This document shows positions 34,311 through 48,214 of a stretch of 64,000 nt of DNA, piece by piece. The number at the start of each line of letters is the position of its first letter. Within the stretch, counting starts at the first letter, position 1. The notes beneath the pieces are model-generated. The model was not told where the DNA came from, did not search any database, and saw nothing but the letters and a program-made list of their open reading frames with translations. The translations under genes were made by a program, and so were the position numbers. The stretch is from Rhytidiadelphus loreus (lineage: Eukaryota > Streptophyta > Bryopsida > Hypnales > Hylocomiaceae), in the NCBI GenBank assembly GCA_947034895.1, contig OX344763.1, forward strand, positions 19,933,001-19,997,000. The letters are read 5' to 3'.

Positions 34311-35349
34311 ATTCAATATGTAGCTTGTCTTGTTTTTTTCCTTTCCTGGCGTTTTTTGCGAGCGTGTACTCTTGTAGCAACTGTCACAGACAGTTTTTCA
34401 CCCTCCACCATTTCACGGCATTTTAGTCAGCGTGTACTCCTACAGTGACTGTCACAGACAGTTTGGCATGTATCTTGTTTCTGAACCATAGGCCGCTATT
34501 CCGCTAATGGCTCTATATTTTTTTTGGTTTAGTTTTTTTGATATTGGACTTCACATGTACACAGGTGCAGATGCTGGTTCAAGAATGTAATTTAGTGCAC
34601 CTTGTAGTTGTTCAAATTCAGGGATAGGGTTGCACAACAGAAATGTAGAATGTGTTTGTAAACACAGTTTTCGTATTGCATTTCCATGTTTCCTACTCTA
34701 TTATCTTCCAATGTCATGTTGCTTGGAATTTGTATTGTTTTTTAATTTTTCAGTGACCTCATTCCTTGGTTTCGTTCTATTGTTGGTTTTGCTTTATGAA
34801 TGGTATTTTGCTCATTGTCTTTGTTTTCAATAGGTAGCTGAAGATTGCTTCAATTTCTTGGCAATGAATAACTTAGGCTTAGTTTTCAACGTATTGTCTA
34901 TTTACATTTTGCAATGTATCACATGAAGGCATTCCATTCTTCTAGAGGTTGTGCTCAGTTCCTTTTCATAGTGTATTACGCCAAATCCACAATAATTTCT
35001 GTCATTTGAGTTTCAAGGAATTGTCATTTGTCATGGTAGTACTATAGTAATAAATAAACTATAATAGAATTTTCTTTTCTTTTTGAATTTGTTGAGTACT
35101 TGGTTTTGCAATGCCATCATCCATGACACAATATTCCGTAATTCTACAATGTTTAAAAAAAATAGGGTGCCAAATATTAGCCTCCTTCACCATTTACAAA
35201 AAAAAATAGGGTATAAGAAATACATGCTAGTAGCTTTTTATGTAAAAATAGAGAGCCAAAAAATACTCCTAAACACATAAATACCCCCCAATTAAATACC
35301 CCATTATCGCACGTGATATGTAAGTGTATAAGGGTGTGACCCCCCCGAG
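34311..35349. other. Right end of the P-like element, non-coding
   Basis: T-rich DNA after the accessory ORF. A 'cagtgactgtcacagacagtttt' type phrase occurs twice (about 34,377-34,397 and 34,444-34,464), a short internal repeat. The last ~200 bp hold the A-run-TAGGGT copies, ACGTGCGATAA in inverted form and the terminal CCCCCCCGAG. Confidence 0.6.
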
Positions 35350-36008
35350 ATTCCAACATTAGTTTCTTTCCTATGCAAATAGCAAAGTCAATCTCTGAAG
35401 ACATTCAACATAAATGGGAATAAACACCCATGTCATACCTTGGAATAAACAAAGCGATCCCTTCCCACGTATAATTCCAGAAAGTCCGTCGGTTTTCACG
35501 TAAATTATAGCAGTTGCTATTACAGAAACTACGACTCTGTACCGGTAGCCTCCCTGCATGAAACACGTCACCAGAAATGATGGACTGCATTCTAAAGTCT
35601 ATGATGGAACTTCTGTGACCTGAAGCATTGAATTCCTTGTAACACATTCAACCATTATTTGAACCCATGTCTACTTCCCACAAGGACAGTACATTGTTGT
35701 CCTAAAAAATACTGGCCGGTAAGCAAGCATTGTACTTCTTCACGAAGACATGTCGTCCAGGACTCAATGACTTCATCGCATATTAGTAATTTCGAACGCA
35801 CGAGCATACTTAAACAAAATCAACATTGAACTGATGTTGTCACCTACGTTGAAGTTTCGTCTTCGTCCATTGATGGATATAATGTAATCCCACAAACTTG
35901 CGGGCCACTAGCATTATCTCCATCGTCATTTTTGTCTATATCACTTTCATTCAGCGTTTCCAAGCGCTGTCGATTCCTTCTCTGCCTGTCTCCATCATTC
36001 TCTCTTAC

Positions 36009-39000
36009 TCAAACTTGACAATTCTGAGCTGTTTGTGCGCCCTCTTCGAACATGAATTCTTCGTCATGTGTGTCCAAGTCCGGAACGTTGTTCCCTTGTA
36101 CTGTAATTCTTACCCCTCGATTTTGATCAGCAACTTCATTTGGGGCTGTAGTTGATTGACGAACAACAGAAGGACGACTTGGACGTGCTCTGCCTCGACT
36201 TGCAGGTGCTCTACCTCGACCCACAGGTCATCGACCAACCCCAAGAGAACTTGCTAGTGGTCGGCCTTCACCAGACAATCCTCGGCCCTCCCGAACAGTT
36301 CCACGGCCTCTTCGTTGACCATGGGTAGTCTGTCTCCTTGTTGTGAATACCTCTTCGATGAGGATCTCATGCCCTATGTTGATTGCCTCCGCTGGTCCTT
36401 CGCCGAATTCCCTTTGTGGACGCAACCCTTCAAAGTCTTGGTCTTCACCCATTCTAAACATTTCTGGTTCTGTTTCCTCTTCATTACATGGCAACACTCT
36501 TCTCCCTCTCACCTCTTTCCTTAAAACTATTTTCCACCCTAGAGCCTCCGTAGCGTTACAGTAAAATACCTGTTCACAATGTTTTGGGAATGCAAAGCTA
36601 TCGCGGCAAATGATACCAGGTCTTCTTTCATAGTTTGCTAAAGTGAACCCCCATTTATCTCTCTTCATTGTCGCATTCTCTCCACGGTAGTTCGCTTTCA
36701 CGAAGTCACATACAAGCACTACTACACAATGACGTCTGTAATTCAGTTCCAATATTTCCTCTATGTGACCAACGTATTTCACATCTGCCTCCACTTGGTT
36801 GACATCACGCATTCCATTTCTACACATTTGCTTAAAAATAGTTGCCACACCACTATCCATAGTTTTTAAGGAACGCTCAGAACTGAGAACCCGAAAATGG
36901 TTTCCGAAAGCATACATTGACTTGTAAGATGCAGCCACTTCCAAAGGTCCTCTTGCTGTGTCAAGTACCATTGGGGACACAACGACACCGGATTCTTCCT
37001 CACGTCTGACCTCTTCCAATATCCAATTACAGAATTCAGGTAATTTCTGTAGCTCCATAGGATAAGCAAATGTGCGTCGGCGTCCCCGTCGCCGTTGTTG
37101 ACGTCGGAAAATCTCTCTATCGGCAGTATGATCTGTCACTGCTTCTTCATATCTCCTACACAATAGAAGAAAAATTTGTACTGCGTCAGAATTCAGTGTA
37201 CGAAATGTGATAGTGGTAGCCTCTGGCCAAGACCTCATCAGTATCAACTACTGAGAATTGTGATGGACTGAAATTCATAAATGAACAATTTTCCCACGGT
37301 ACTTCCTCAATTACGACAGCAAGAAAATATAATTCAGTGCATCCATGTATGTAAGTCATTAGAACTAACTAGGATCCATGTTGTTCCCATAGTTCATTTA
37401 CTCCATTCTTTATGGATATTATTTGATTGGAACATTAAAATCAGAAGACTTGTCCTTTAAAATTGTTTTTAGGAATTTGATTCAATTATCTGCATTCCTT
37501 TTACAATTCTATTAAAAAAACCTTTGACTTCTTTTAAAAGAAACCATACACTAATTCTTCAAGCACAAATTAGTTGAATAGTCACACAACAAAAGATTTC
37601 ATTATTTAAAACACATTTAATCAGAGCTGCAATTCATGTCAGTAGTTGCTTCCAAGAAAGCCGAAATTTTGACTGCTGTAGAAGTTAGTATATGAGAAAA
37701 AAGTTGACTGTAAATCCTAAAGAAGGCATCCACAGAAATCTATTATTCAGTTTCATTATTTCGGAAAAGGTGATAACCCAAAAATAATTTGCATTTCCGT
37801 AGGACCAATGCATGCATGCACAAGCAGTCTTCATCTTCAGTTCTATCATTTCATTCAAGACATAGCAAATTTTTTTCTTCAGTGATTGCAATATGACTTC
37901 AGTTTACATCTTCATAATTTGAATAATCACCTCATGACATTCATGGTAAATGAAAATGAACAACATTTTGTATCTCAACTTCCTGCTTTTTTGAAAAAAA
38001 CTGTACATTTTAAATTATTTGAATACTTTGCTATGAAAATAAAAACATGAACCCACTAATTTTTCTTTCATAATGGCATGTACATAAGATATGAAACGTT
38101 CACCTCCGATAGATATCCAAGTGCTCACTATTGTCCAAGATGAAGCCATGGATTTGTTTACGAAATTGCTGAGACATGAAGCGGTCTCGTTTTCCACCTT
38201 CTAGAACTTCATCGTACATAGTTGGTTCCTCATCAGCATCCCATGCCCTCTTCGTCGTTGGTGTATACTCCGCCAGGTATTCATTCAAGAAACCTATGGA
38301 CTCTTCTCTCAAATAACCATATGCCATGCTCCCTTCTGGTTTTGCTTTGTTGTTGACAAACCCTTTTAAGCCCTTCATATATCTCTCGAATGGATACATC
38401 CATCGTGTGTGCACTAGACCACAAATGAACAATTCCTCTGCCAAATGTATGGGCAAATGCATCATTACTACAAATATAGACGGAGGCAACTCCTTTTCCA
38501 ACAAACAGATTGTTTCTGCAACATCTTCCAGCATTTGCACCTTCTGATGAGAATCCACCACTTTTGAACAAATTCTCTTGAACAACCTGCTCACTCGCAT
38601 TACGGCTCCGATGACGCTTGGATTTCCAATGTTCCTCAAGCACACTAGCAGAACTTGTTGCAACAAAATGTGGTAGTCATGTGTTTTGAGTCCACTAAGT
38701 CTTCCGTCTTTGATTCTTTGCTTCAATGGGCCGACATAGTTAGTAGGGAACTTCAAGTCGCTCAATGTCGCTAGAAATTCCTCTCTCCTTTTTTGTCAAA
38801 ACGTAAGGAGCGTCAGGCATGAAATAACTTTGTCCGTCTGGATTCCCTTGCAAATGCAAATGCCTTCTTATTCCACGAGCCCGCATATCTTCCCTTGATT
38901 TCACACCATCAATTTCTCCAAATAGGGTTCGTACTAAATTGTCACACAAGTTTTTTTCACAATGCATAGGGTCAAGCAAATGCCTCACTGGCAAATCCTG

Positions 39001-40839
39001 CAAACACCCAAAGCAAACCAAATGAACTTATCAAAGAATGAAAGGACATAAAGCCTCTATGGGACCTTACATATTCTATGATGCTATGTGCTGCAAATAC
39101 TGTAGTACATGATAGCACTCAAACGACTTCTTCGCATATCGTACAACACTGAATTAAAGTACCCTACCATTCAGAAGACATCAAATTGTTCAACAAGTTG
39201 CACTGCACTTGTCCCCTTCTACAGACATTGCAAAAATTCGGAATTTTTTTTGAAGCTCTAGAACATCACACCTTCCAGCAATGAAAGAGAGTCTGCACAA
39301 GACTTTTATACTTACCTTCCAGTAAGGAAGTTGAAAGAGGATACTAACCCTCTTCACACCTGTACATTTGACAGGGTCATGTTCTGAACCGTGACGACCT
39401 CCACACTGGAGAAAAGACTCCCTCCATGCGCCACGTTGTATAATTGTCTGACCAGATTGCCTAGGAGGTGCACACTCATGGTTTGCATGTCCATTGAATG
39501 CTGCTCTCGCACTCCTCCACCGGTGATTTTGGTGTAGCCACCTCCGGTGACCAAGGTAGATTGTCTTCGATGCCTCTGCAGAGTATTCACCTGCTGTTCC
39601 TTCTCCACAAATAGGGCAACCTACAATACCTTTGCCACTTTGTCCAGAAATTAGAGTATACGCTGGAAAGTCGTTAATGGTCCACATTAGCATGCCTCTC
39701 ATCTTAAAATTCCGAGTCGGACCTACTGGTTCCAACATGTCCACTGCTGGAACACCCACCCACAGCTTCTTCAATTCATGCACAAGAGGTTGTAGGTAGA
39801 TATCTATGTTCTCTTCAGTCGGAGACTTAGGCCCTGGTATAATTATAGTTAGAGAAATAAAGAAACGCTTTGTGAGGAGGTACGGAGGCAAGTTGTAGAA
39901 AACCATTATGACAGGCCACACGGAATGCTTTGAATTCTGAATACCATAAGGATTTACTCCATCCAAAGCCAATCCCATTCTAAGGTTTCTAGCAGCACTA
40001 CTGAACCTCGGAAATTTATCTTCAATAAAGCGCCATTGCTCACTGTCCACGACAGACCTCATCTTCCCATCTTGTGAGTGATTTTTTGAGTGCCATGTCA
40101 TATGTTTTGATAATTCCGGGCATCTGAACATTCTCCTTAATCGCTTTATCAATGAAAAAAATCTTAAAACTCGAACTGGAACTGTAGTAGATCCATCTAC
40201 ATACCTTCCCTTTCCACATTCGGGACACCTGTCCAACCCTACTTTATCCTTCCAGTACAGAGTCTTCCCACATTCGCAGCAGTGGATAATGTCGTGTGAC
40301 AAACCAAGTTTCATGAGCATCGACTTCATTTCATACAAGTTTTTGGGGCAAGCATTGTTTGGAGGAAGCACATCATGCTTCAAGAAAGTGAGAATCTCAT
40401 CCAAGCAATGATGGCTAACTGAGAAAAGAGTGGTCAACGACATCAGTATTATACTGAATTGTAGTTTGCTATTGTTGGAGCCTTCAAATAGAGGCTTTGC
40501 TGCTTCACGCAATATTTCCTCCATCAAATTTGTTTGGTCTGTGTCGTCTTCCTCTGATGACAAATCATCGAAATCAAGAGTTGTGTCTTCTTCGTCACTG
40601 AAGAGCTGATGAATCTCATCTGCACGCGCGAAGTAATTTTGGGCCATGTCTTCTAAGTTCACTTGTGTGTTTGGGGTGGGCTCATCGAAATTGTCAAAGT
40701 CAGCTGCATCAAAGTATTCGTCGTCACCTTCTTGTTCATCGTGATTGTCGTCTTCGTCGTGAACTTGTTGTTCATCATCACTGTGGTCTTCGACGTTGCC
40801 TTGCTCTTCGTTGTCTGCTCCAGATGCATCCTCCGACAA
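36009..40839 (-). pseudogene. tnp2: tnp2-type transposase of the giant CACTA (Transposase_21 + DUF4218 + DUF4216), lightly broken
   Basis: Exons on the minus strand: 40,839-39,316 (donor GGAAG|GTAAGT), 38,997-38,104 (acceptor TTTGCAG, donor GGAG|GTGAAC) and from 37,155 (acceptor GTGTAG) on. Exon 1 has an acidic N-terminus (1-110), a zinc ribbon C187/188-C190...C205-C208, the catalytic-type ALDGVNPYG motif (D293), a YLQPLVHELKKLW block and GHRRWL (430-435), all hallmarks of tnp2. Exon 2 begins with LDPMHCEKNLCDNL and carries the DUF4218 region (LPPSIFVVMMHLPIHLAEEL). Exon 3 has the DUF4216-type region and an RG/RGR-rich tail. Breaks: a frame slip near 38,785 in exon 2, and an in-frame TGA at 36,228-36,230 (a CGA-to-TGA change would explain it), after which the RG-rich frame continues to 36,009. 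The protein would cut and join element ends. Confidence 0.9.
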
Positions 40840-43800
40840 ATTATCCCGCCCAACTACATTGTGCTGTCAATAGGAAAGGAATGACCTTCAATGTAAATGA
40901 ATTCAGAAAAGTGGAAAAAGCGAACAGTACGTCCCTACCATTCTGCATAGGTGCACTACTAGTTGAAAAACAAGTAAACACTATGTAGGAACTACTAACT
41001 AATGCAGTGTATGGCTAGTCATTGAAAGATACATCTCTAGTGCCAACTATTCAAGTACAAGGCCAATGCTGTTCACTAAAGAAAGTGATTGAAATGCATC
41101 ACGTAATCATCAATGTCGCATATGCTTACGAGAAGTGGTTCTTGCAGCATCCTGTCGCGCCCATACTTGCGATGGTGAGTTTCCACTGTTTCCAATTCCT
41201 GTATTTTGAAACCATGACATTTTTCACAAGCACAGGGGTATGAAGCGATGCCCAATCGAGCAGCTATAGACCTCTCAATGTGGTATGCTTGTCCAAGTCA
41301 TTGTGGCCTCATTTTCTGCTAGCACTGATTTACAGCTGTACTTCTGGGTCCGTGAACCTTACTTTGGAGATGCTCCTGAAATATGAAATGTCTTCTTCCC
41401 ATGTATAGTTAGCATAATGCAGCACAAAGTAAGCAAAGTATAGAAGTGAACATAATAAATAGCCAGTACTAGCCCGTATGGGTGAAGGAAAAATAAATTC
41501 GTATCATTGTGGCTTCCGTACATTTCATTTGTACAGCAAAATCTGGACGACCCCACTTCCGAAAACAGAAGTTTACAATTTAGAATACACAAAAGAAACC
41601 AACACAATGTCAAGACACAGGACAAGGCATTTTCTGTATTGCCGTCACATCATTTTTGTTGATGTATAGTTTCATAGGGGGAACTTCATAATGAACTATA
41701 ACCTATCCAAATGAATAAGACCGCAAAGCATAGAGCAGCACAAGTCTCCCACACTTACAGTTTCAGACAGCAAGCATTGTATTCAAATGCTTGTCTACTA
41801 TAACTATTTTAGAAGACGTCCAATAAGTGCCTCACCTATGGTACACTTTATACAAGTGTACATGGATGCAATACTTTGACAGTGACTAATGTATTGCCAA
41901 GTAGGGTCATTCAAATAATGGAGGTTCCTTACCTTTCATTACTTGTCTACAGCAGTTCTTGAATTTCAGTGACTCTGATATGAAGTACTTCGGCAAATTA
42001 AAAAAGAATTTCAGCAGCACCTTCAATTCGAATTAGGCATTCAATTGGATGCAGCTTATGATGTGAGAAGGACCTGCCATTTCAAAATCCAGAAATTTTG
42101 TTAATCAAATAATGAACAAGTAATTTAACCTTGCACGTGTGGAGCGCGAAAGTGCGCACATGCTCACCTGTTTAAATTGCTTTGCATATGCACTTGCAAT
42201 ACCATCAGCACAATGGAAAATGTTAGAGCAATACGACTTCATGTCAATTTTGTGAGGTTCTTTTTATGCACTGTAGTGGATGTACATACTCTAGAAAACC
42301 TATAAGGAGTGCATACAACAATTATGAATTTGGCTATTGGACTTCTGTACAGTGGGAATTAGTGTCACGATGTACACTTGCGACTTGTACAAGTCGTTCA
42401 TGTTTTGCAACTCAATATTTGCAGCTCACAACGACTTTCGAATGCTAATGTCAATGACTTCATTCCTGTAGGACTAGCACATTCAATGTCAAATTTCCTG
42501 TGTACATTTTCGGATTTTCCACAAACACGGACTTCTGAAATGAAATTAGAAGAGGATGACAAGGCTATTAAAATTGTCATTGAATGGAACGCTACCCTAA
42601 TCACTATAACGTTTTCATTGCACAAACATGATTGTTGGGCACAGTTTGAGTCTACCTTTGTTGTGCGCATTTGAAAAGCAAGTATTGTTTTAGGGCATCA
42701 ACGTTGGACATGGCGATTTCTACTACATTGCATTGCGTACGAGCATTCTTAGCACAATAGAAAAGCAGAGCGCTGATTGCTTATATGTCGCCCTTTCTAC
42801 GCTCCCCTGCAAATGTGTTATTCAACCCTTTGCATGTGTCTCATCAAATTGCCATGCACATACGAAAGAATGGAATAAAATATGAAGCAGAAAAGAAGAA
42901 GTTTGTACGGGGAATGAGTGCCATACCTGGACTCTGCAATGTTTGCGTTCCGACGGGGAGCAATGCCGCTGTATATTATGCAGGTGAGCGCCTCCACAAC
43001 TCCACTATACAATGATCAGTTACTTCGCACATTAAAGTAGCCGTCCAAACACTGCACATGTATGAACAAAAAGGGAAAAAAAGAAATGATCAAACAATGA
43101 CAACTTACTACAGCGGGGAAACAAAATCTACATCACTTCCACAATGTTTCCCTCCAAAATGATGAGAGGGAAAAACATGCCCTACACTTGTCCTTCCTTG
43201 TAGTTTCCATGGCCTTCAAGGATAGGATTGTAGTAATGATTGGAAGAATGCCACTTCCGGTGGACAATAGAATTACAGAAAACGTTACTCAGTTTCACTG
43301 GGTGGACGATATATTTCTACACCATCATTACGATTATGTACACTTGTCTACCGCTTCATGATTTCTGCTGTTAGAGGATAGCATGTAGACACACCCTTTT
43401 TGCAGAGTAGGCAATAGAACAAGGTGAATGGGAGCGGCACTGTAATTGTAAATGATGTGAGGCAATCTGATTTAATTGATTGTAGATTGCATGTGGACAT
43501 GAAATCTGAATGAAATCAATACATGATCTTTGGTACAACGTGGAAAACAAGTAACAACGCAAGCCTTATTTCTGAGGGATAGGAGTATTAATGATTGGAG
43601 ACTATCAACAATGATTGAGGACTACAGACTCCCTGCAAGCATATCTAATCGGAGTGGACAGTTTGTGTGGACAGTTCGTGTATGAACGGACATAAATGAA
43701 GTCGACAGAGTTCTACGGTAGTATGCATACTTGATTGATATGTGTATACTGCAACAGTCGTGTGCACATGTAAGTCTCCTATCTCTGAAGTGTAATTTCC

Positions 43801-46800
43801 ACCGTTCTAGTCGAATCAATGCAAAAGTGTAAGTTGGCTTCTAGTAGTCTTCAACAGCAGCAAGTGTCCAGACCATGTTTCGCATTCCATCACAGACAGG
43901 CAAAGCAATACTTCTTCACGTCATTGATGTGATCTGATAATGACTTCTTCGGTACATGCAAAGTGCCTATGCCCGACGAATTTCCGGACGTGCATTAGAA
44001 GATGAAGGTCATAGAATATGAAGCTCAGTAACAGGTAATACTTGATTGTGGAGAGAAGCAAGTGCTATTCGTAGCAGACAAAAGCGTGGTCACCTTACTA
44101 TAAGCGTCCTCATTTCCGCATTGCTTGTAGGTAGACTAGGAACACCTCCTTTGTTGAAGCCTATGACCGTCATGTGTTAGATGTTGCCTTTGTCATTGTC
44201 GCGTATGAGAACATGGCGAGTTTCTAATGTTTTTATTGCATCGCCGGCACGCCATTGTAGGAAATAAAGACTCCCACCATCGCCGCTCCTTCTGCAGCAG
44301 TATAGAGGGAAAGATTCAATAAGAAAAGCAGCAAGTGGAATGGAATTATCAGTTGCTGACGATATTTTTGGTCGTGTGCTGAAATTAGGTTTCCAGTGGA
44401 CAAAAAAGGTAAATTCCGCTGCCAAATATTAAAGTCTCCTTGGAGAACGTGCCTTATTCCTATTACGCAAGGGCAAAAGCCACCTAATTCTACCAATGAC
44501 ATGGCGGTGGAACAGTACTTAACTTCCTTCAGTGTCCGTGTATTTTGCTGCAGGGATTAGGTGGCTGACATTCTGAAGTTGCTTGACGATTGTACAGCCG
44601 CCATACTGACTGAAGAGTTTGGAAGTTTCTGCGTGGGAAAATCTAAAGCATTCTTCAGCAATTCCAGTCTTTGGGCGTTGCATGGGTAGAACTTGTTTAT
44701 TGTGGACTACTAGTGGCATCAGTATACAGTAGTGCATCAAACCAAGAAAGAAGCATTTGCAGCATCTCTGAGGACTGGACCTCGTAATCAAAGAATTCTG
44801 TTCACGTTGACGTGTTTCACGCAAGGGCAAAGAGTGAAGGTACATGTTCGGACGATGAAAGCAAGGAGAGGTGTTGTTCACTGAATGAACGTTAGGCAAA
44901 CATCTTCCGATTATGTCGTGTCAAATCTTCCGCCGAAAACAGAGCACAGGTAAGCACCTTTTCTGTTCAGCGAAGGCCATGTGCATATAGAAATGTAGGA
45001 TTCCCGAAGTTATTTAGAAATCCACCCGCAGAAATTAGCACTTGTGAAGGGATCTAATGAATTTAGCAATTGAAGAATGAATTGGAAGGGGTAGTTGCAC
45101 ATGTCCACCTAATCATGAATATCGTTTGCGCTACAGTACTGTAGTAAGGAAACACTCATTCGGACTTCTGCCATGACGAGGGTTTTGTTGCAGACGTTGA
45201 AGCTCTTCATAGATGATTGCCAAAAAATTTGTAGTTGTCCTGAGGGGCACATGTTGTCTATGGTACACAGAGTTTGGAAGAAGTTCTATTCTTCTATCGC
45301 TATGAAGCACATCGTCATGCAATACTGCATGTTGCATTTATTTCAGTAACTATCTTGATAACGTTTTGAAAAGAAGTAGGTTCTCTAAAGACTGCTGTAA
45401 GAAAGTTCAACGTCCCTATGACATTGTCTAATATGAAGCACGGAATGCTGTAGTAATTTTTGAATGTCAAATGTTGTAATGTAAAGGAAATCAATCCTTG
45501 TTCCGAAAGATAGTTGTAGTTATATATAGGGAATTTGCCAAATAAATTGAACTCGAAAGAATACATGAATGAAATAAAGGTGCAAGGTAGAAGCATACGT
45601 TCTGTATGTTATAAGACGTATGGAAAAGGACAGTGAATACCATAGTTTTATGTGAAGACAGAACTCATTCCGCATAAATGAAATGCTTAAGAAAGATTGG
45701 TATCCCTATTAGTGACAACATTTAGAAATTTGTTTTCCAATGAAAATTTTAAGTAAGCAATGTATAGCACAGTGCAAATGCAGAAAGAGTGAGAACAAAA
45801 CTGAATAGCGAGGTATTAGACAACAGTGATAATCGGGTGTTGGGCGACCAATGAGTGCCTTCTGATATTTGTTTCGTGTGGAATTTATAGTATTCCATGT
45901 ATTCCATTCATTGGAGGACCACAAAGATGGAGGTGTTTAAACTTCTATAATCTCTACTAATTCCCCTAAAAAAGTGTTGCATAAACATGTTCACGATGTC
46001 TGGAATTACCAAATAATTAAGGAGACTATCAATGTCCATGGACAACATGCCTTTCCTTTGTGAATGAAGTGTGTTCCTACAGAGTTAGTGGTATTGAAAA
46101 ACTCTAACGAAAAAATAGTTTGTACTTTCAGGATACTATACATTGTTGCTCTGGTACTTTTGCCATGTTGAAGAGGAGAATGTTCAGCGCAAAACGTTTG
46201 CTGTTTTTTCTTCTTTGTATGCATCATTTTGTTGGGTATTAGGAAATTGATGTAAAGTGGTAGAACTACAGAAATTGCACACCATATAGAATGTCATTGC
46301 TATTCTAGTCATGTAGACATGAGTGCAGGCAAAGTAAAGTTTGAGCAGTAGTAAATGACCATATAATATTGTCATCATAACCAATATTTTGGAGTGTTGG
46401 AATTGTCGCAACAATTTCATGTTTTAGAACTGTATGTGGACCACATACTTCTACCCATTTTTATTAGTCATAGTTACAAGTTGGCATTTGAATTAGTATT
46501 CTAGAACCTCATGTATCTATACATTACGTACGAATTGCAAGAAGAAAGAGTAGTCATTGGTTGTGGTTTTATTTTTTTTGCGTTCAGTCCTTTTCAATGT
46601 ACAATGAACACATGGCGGCTCATAAAAGTTAACCACTGTATGCAGAGGAGAACATAACAAGCAGTACTACTACATGTACTTGTGGACAATTCTTGAGGGT
46701 TTATAAGCAAATCTTGTGTTTCATGTGTATTTCCATTTCAGTTATGAATTTGGAGTAGATGACTCGAAGTACATGTCGTTCCTTGCTTCGAAATGCATTT

Positions 46801-48214
46801 TTGTTTGTTTATGAAGAAATGGTATCGCTTCATTGGGAAGGTCATTTTTTAAAGAAGAATGGGAAGACGGTAGCAATGGAAACAAGGCATTCCAGTGTAT
46901 GGACTTTTTCTGTATAAATTCATTAGATGATGATAAGCATGTGATTCATAGAAATGACATTTTGAACGTGTGGATGGGCCAATGCAAAGTTGAATACAGG
47001 CGGGAAGGAACTGTACGACAGAGCGGTAGTTGGGAAGCTGTACAACAACTTCTGTGGCATTTCTGCTTGGCTAAGGGTTTTGAAGAAGGGTGCATACACT
47101 CCAAAGAACATGGGAAAAGTAAGTAATGTGTACTACCTCGTTAGTTCTGTCTTTTGTCACATTGTCTTCTTATTTGTATGCAAGGTGGGTGCTTCATTAT
47201 TCATGAGTTCACAAAGTACTTCATCGAAGAGGTAATTTGCTTTGTGTGACTGAAGAGGGTGTCATGAGCAGGGGCACTTTTAGACAGAGGATTTGAAAGC
47301 GACGTCTGCTAGATGTCTTAAGACAGCCCATATTTAGCAGCATACTAGAAATTTCTTTTCTGGCAAAGAAGGTTACAACATTATGTCATTTTGCATTCAC
47401 ATTCTATGCTGAATTATAAATGTCTATGACGAGTACATGGTACACTTCAGAGCTACTTGAATGACACATGGTACGTACATGTCACAAAGAATATGTGTAT
47501 GGACGATGAAATCCTCCCATGAAGTTCAACAATACATTTACAAATAATGCTTTTGCAGTATTCGTGAAAATCGCAAAAAATATATGTAGTATTGCAGGTC
47601 ACTGCACTTTAGGAAGTTGTCGATTACAAGTGTTGAGAATCAAATGTCTATATTATACTTACGAATGACCATGATGATGGAAGTCAGCAGGTGCAGTATC
47701 GTAGTTTCTACTGTCATGGAATGTCGTCCCGTCATTCTGTAGTGAAGAAGAGAAGCATTCATTTGAGGAATGAACAAGGGAGGAAAAGTTGTCGCCGTAG
47801 GCAATTGATGTGAGTCGAACAGTTCTTGTACTTAGTTGCTATACTTACGGTTGTACATAGAAGAGGTCCACCTTCATGCTGTTACATGTTGGTGCAGCAA
47901 GAATCTACCACAACATTGACGTTGGATTTCTAAATGGCTTTGCAATTGTAGATTATCATTTCTTAATATTTAAAACGTTATGGTCATTTAATAGTTCAAA
48001 TTGGAATGAGAACTAACAACTGCATGTGCTAGATGCGAGGGGCAAGAATGGCAGCCTAACTGAACGAGGTAAATGAAACTCTGTACAATCACTTCAACTA
48101 GAAGATTGTTGTTGTCAAATTTGAACGGCATTCGCAGAAGGCATTTCCATATGTGTACTTCTAGTATTGAAGTCATGTTCAAATGTAGTGTACATTGTTT
48201 TCATCTTCAAGCAG
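40840..48214. other. Long interior of the giant CACTA without a recognisable gene
   Basis: About 7.4 kb between the divergent tnp2 (minus) and TnpA-type (plus) genes. It must hold the promoters of both. Many short frames exist on both strands (for example 44,519-44,899 minus and 46,833-47,126 plus), but none has a domain motif or convincing splice partners. Undetected 5' exons of the TnpA-type gene may lie between 46.8 and 48.2 kb. Confidence 0.45.

Larger units (their letters stand above)
27323..35349 (+). mobile_element. Nested P-superfamily-like DNA transposon, 8,027 bp
   Basis: The ends are inverted repeats: CTCGGGGGGGAGACTCCC on the left and, reversed, CTCGGGGGGGTCACACCC on the right (first ten bases identical). 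A second inverted block, ACGTGMGATAA, sits 34-35 bp in from each end (27,357-27,367 and 35,304-35,314). The element is flanked by a perfect 8-bp direct repeat ATTCCAAC (27,315-27,322 and 35,350-35,357). An 8-bp duplication is typical of the P and hAT superfamilies; the encoded protein favours P. Runs of A6-8 followed by TAGGGT recur about three times near the left end and twice near the right end, all in the same orientation. It inserted into the giant CACTA after that element had formed. Confidence 0.9.

Noticed and set aside
27323..35349. Treating the 8-kb interior as gene cargo captured by the CACTA element
   Set aside because: It has its own inverted tips and a perfect 8-bp target duplication, so it inserted as an independent transposon.
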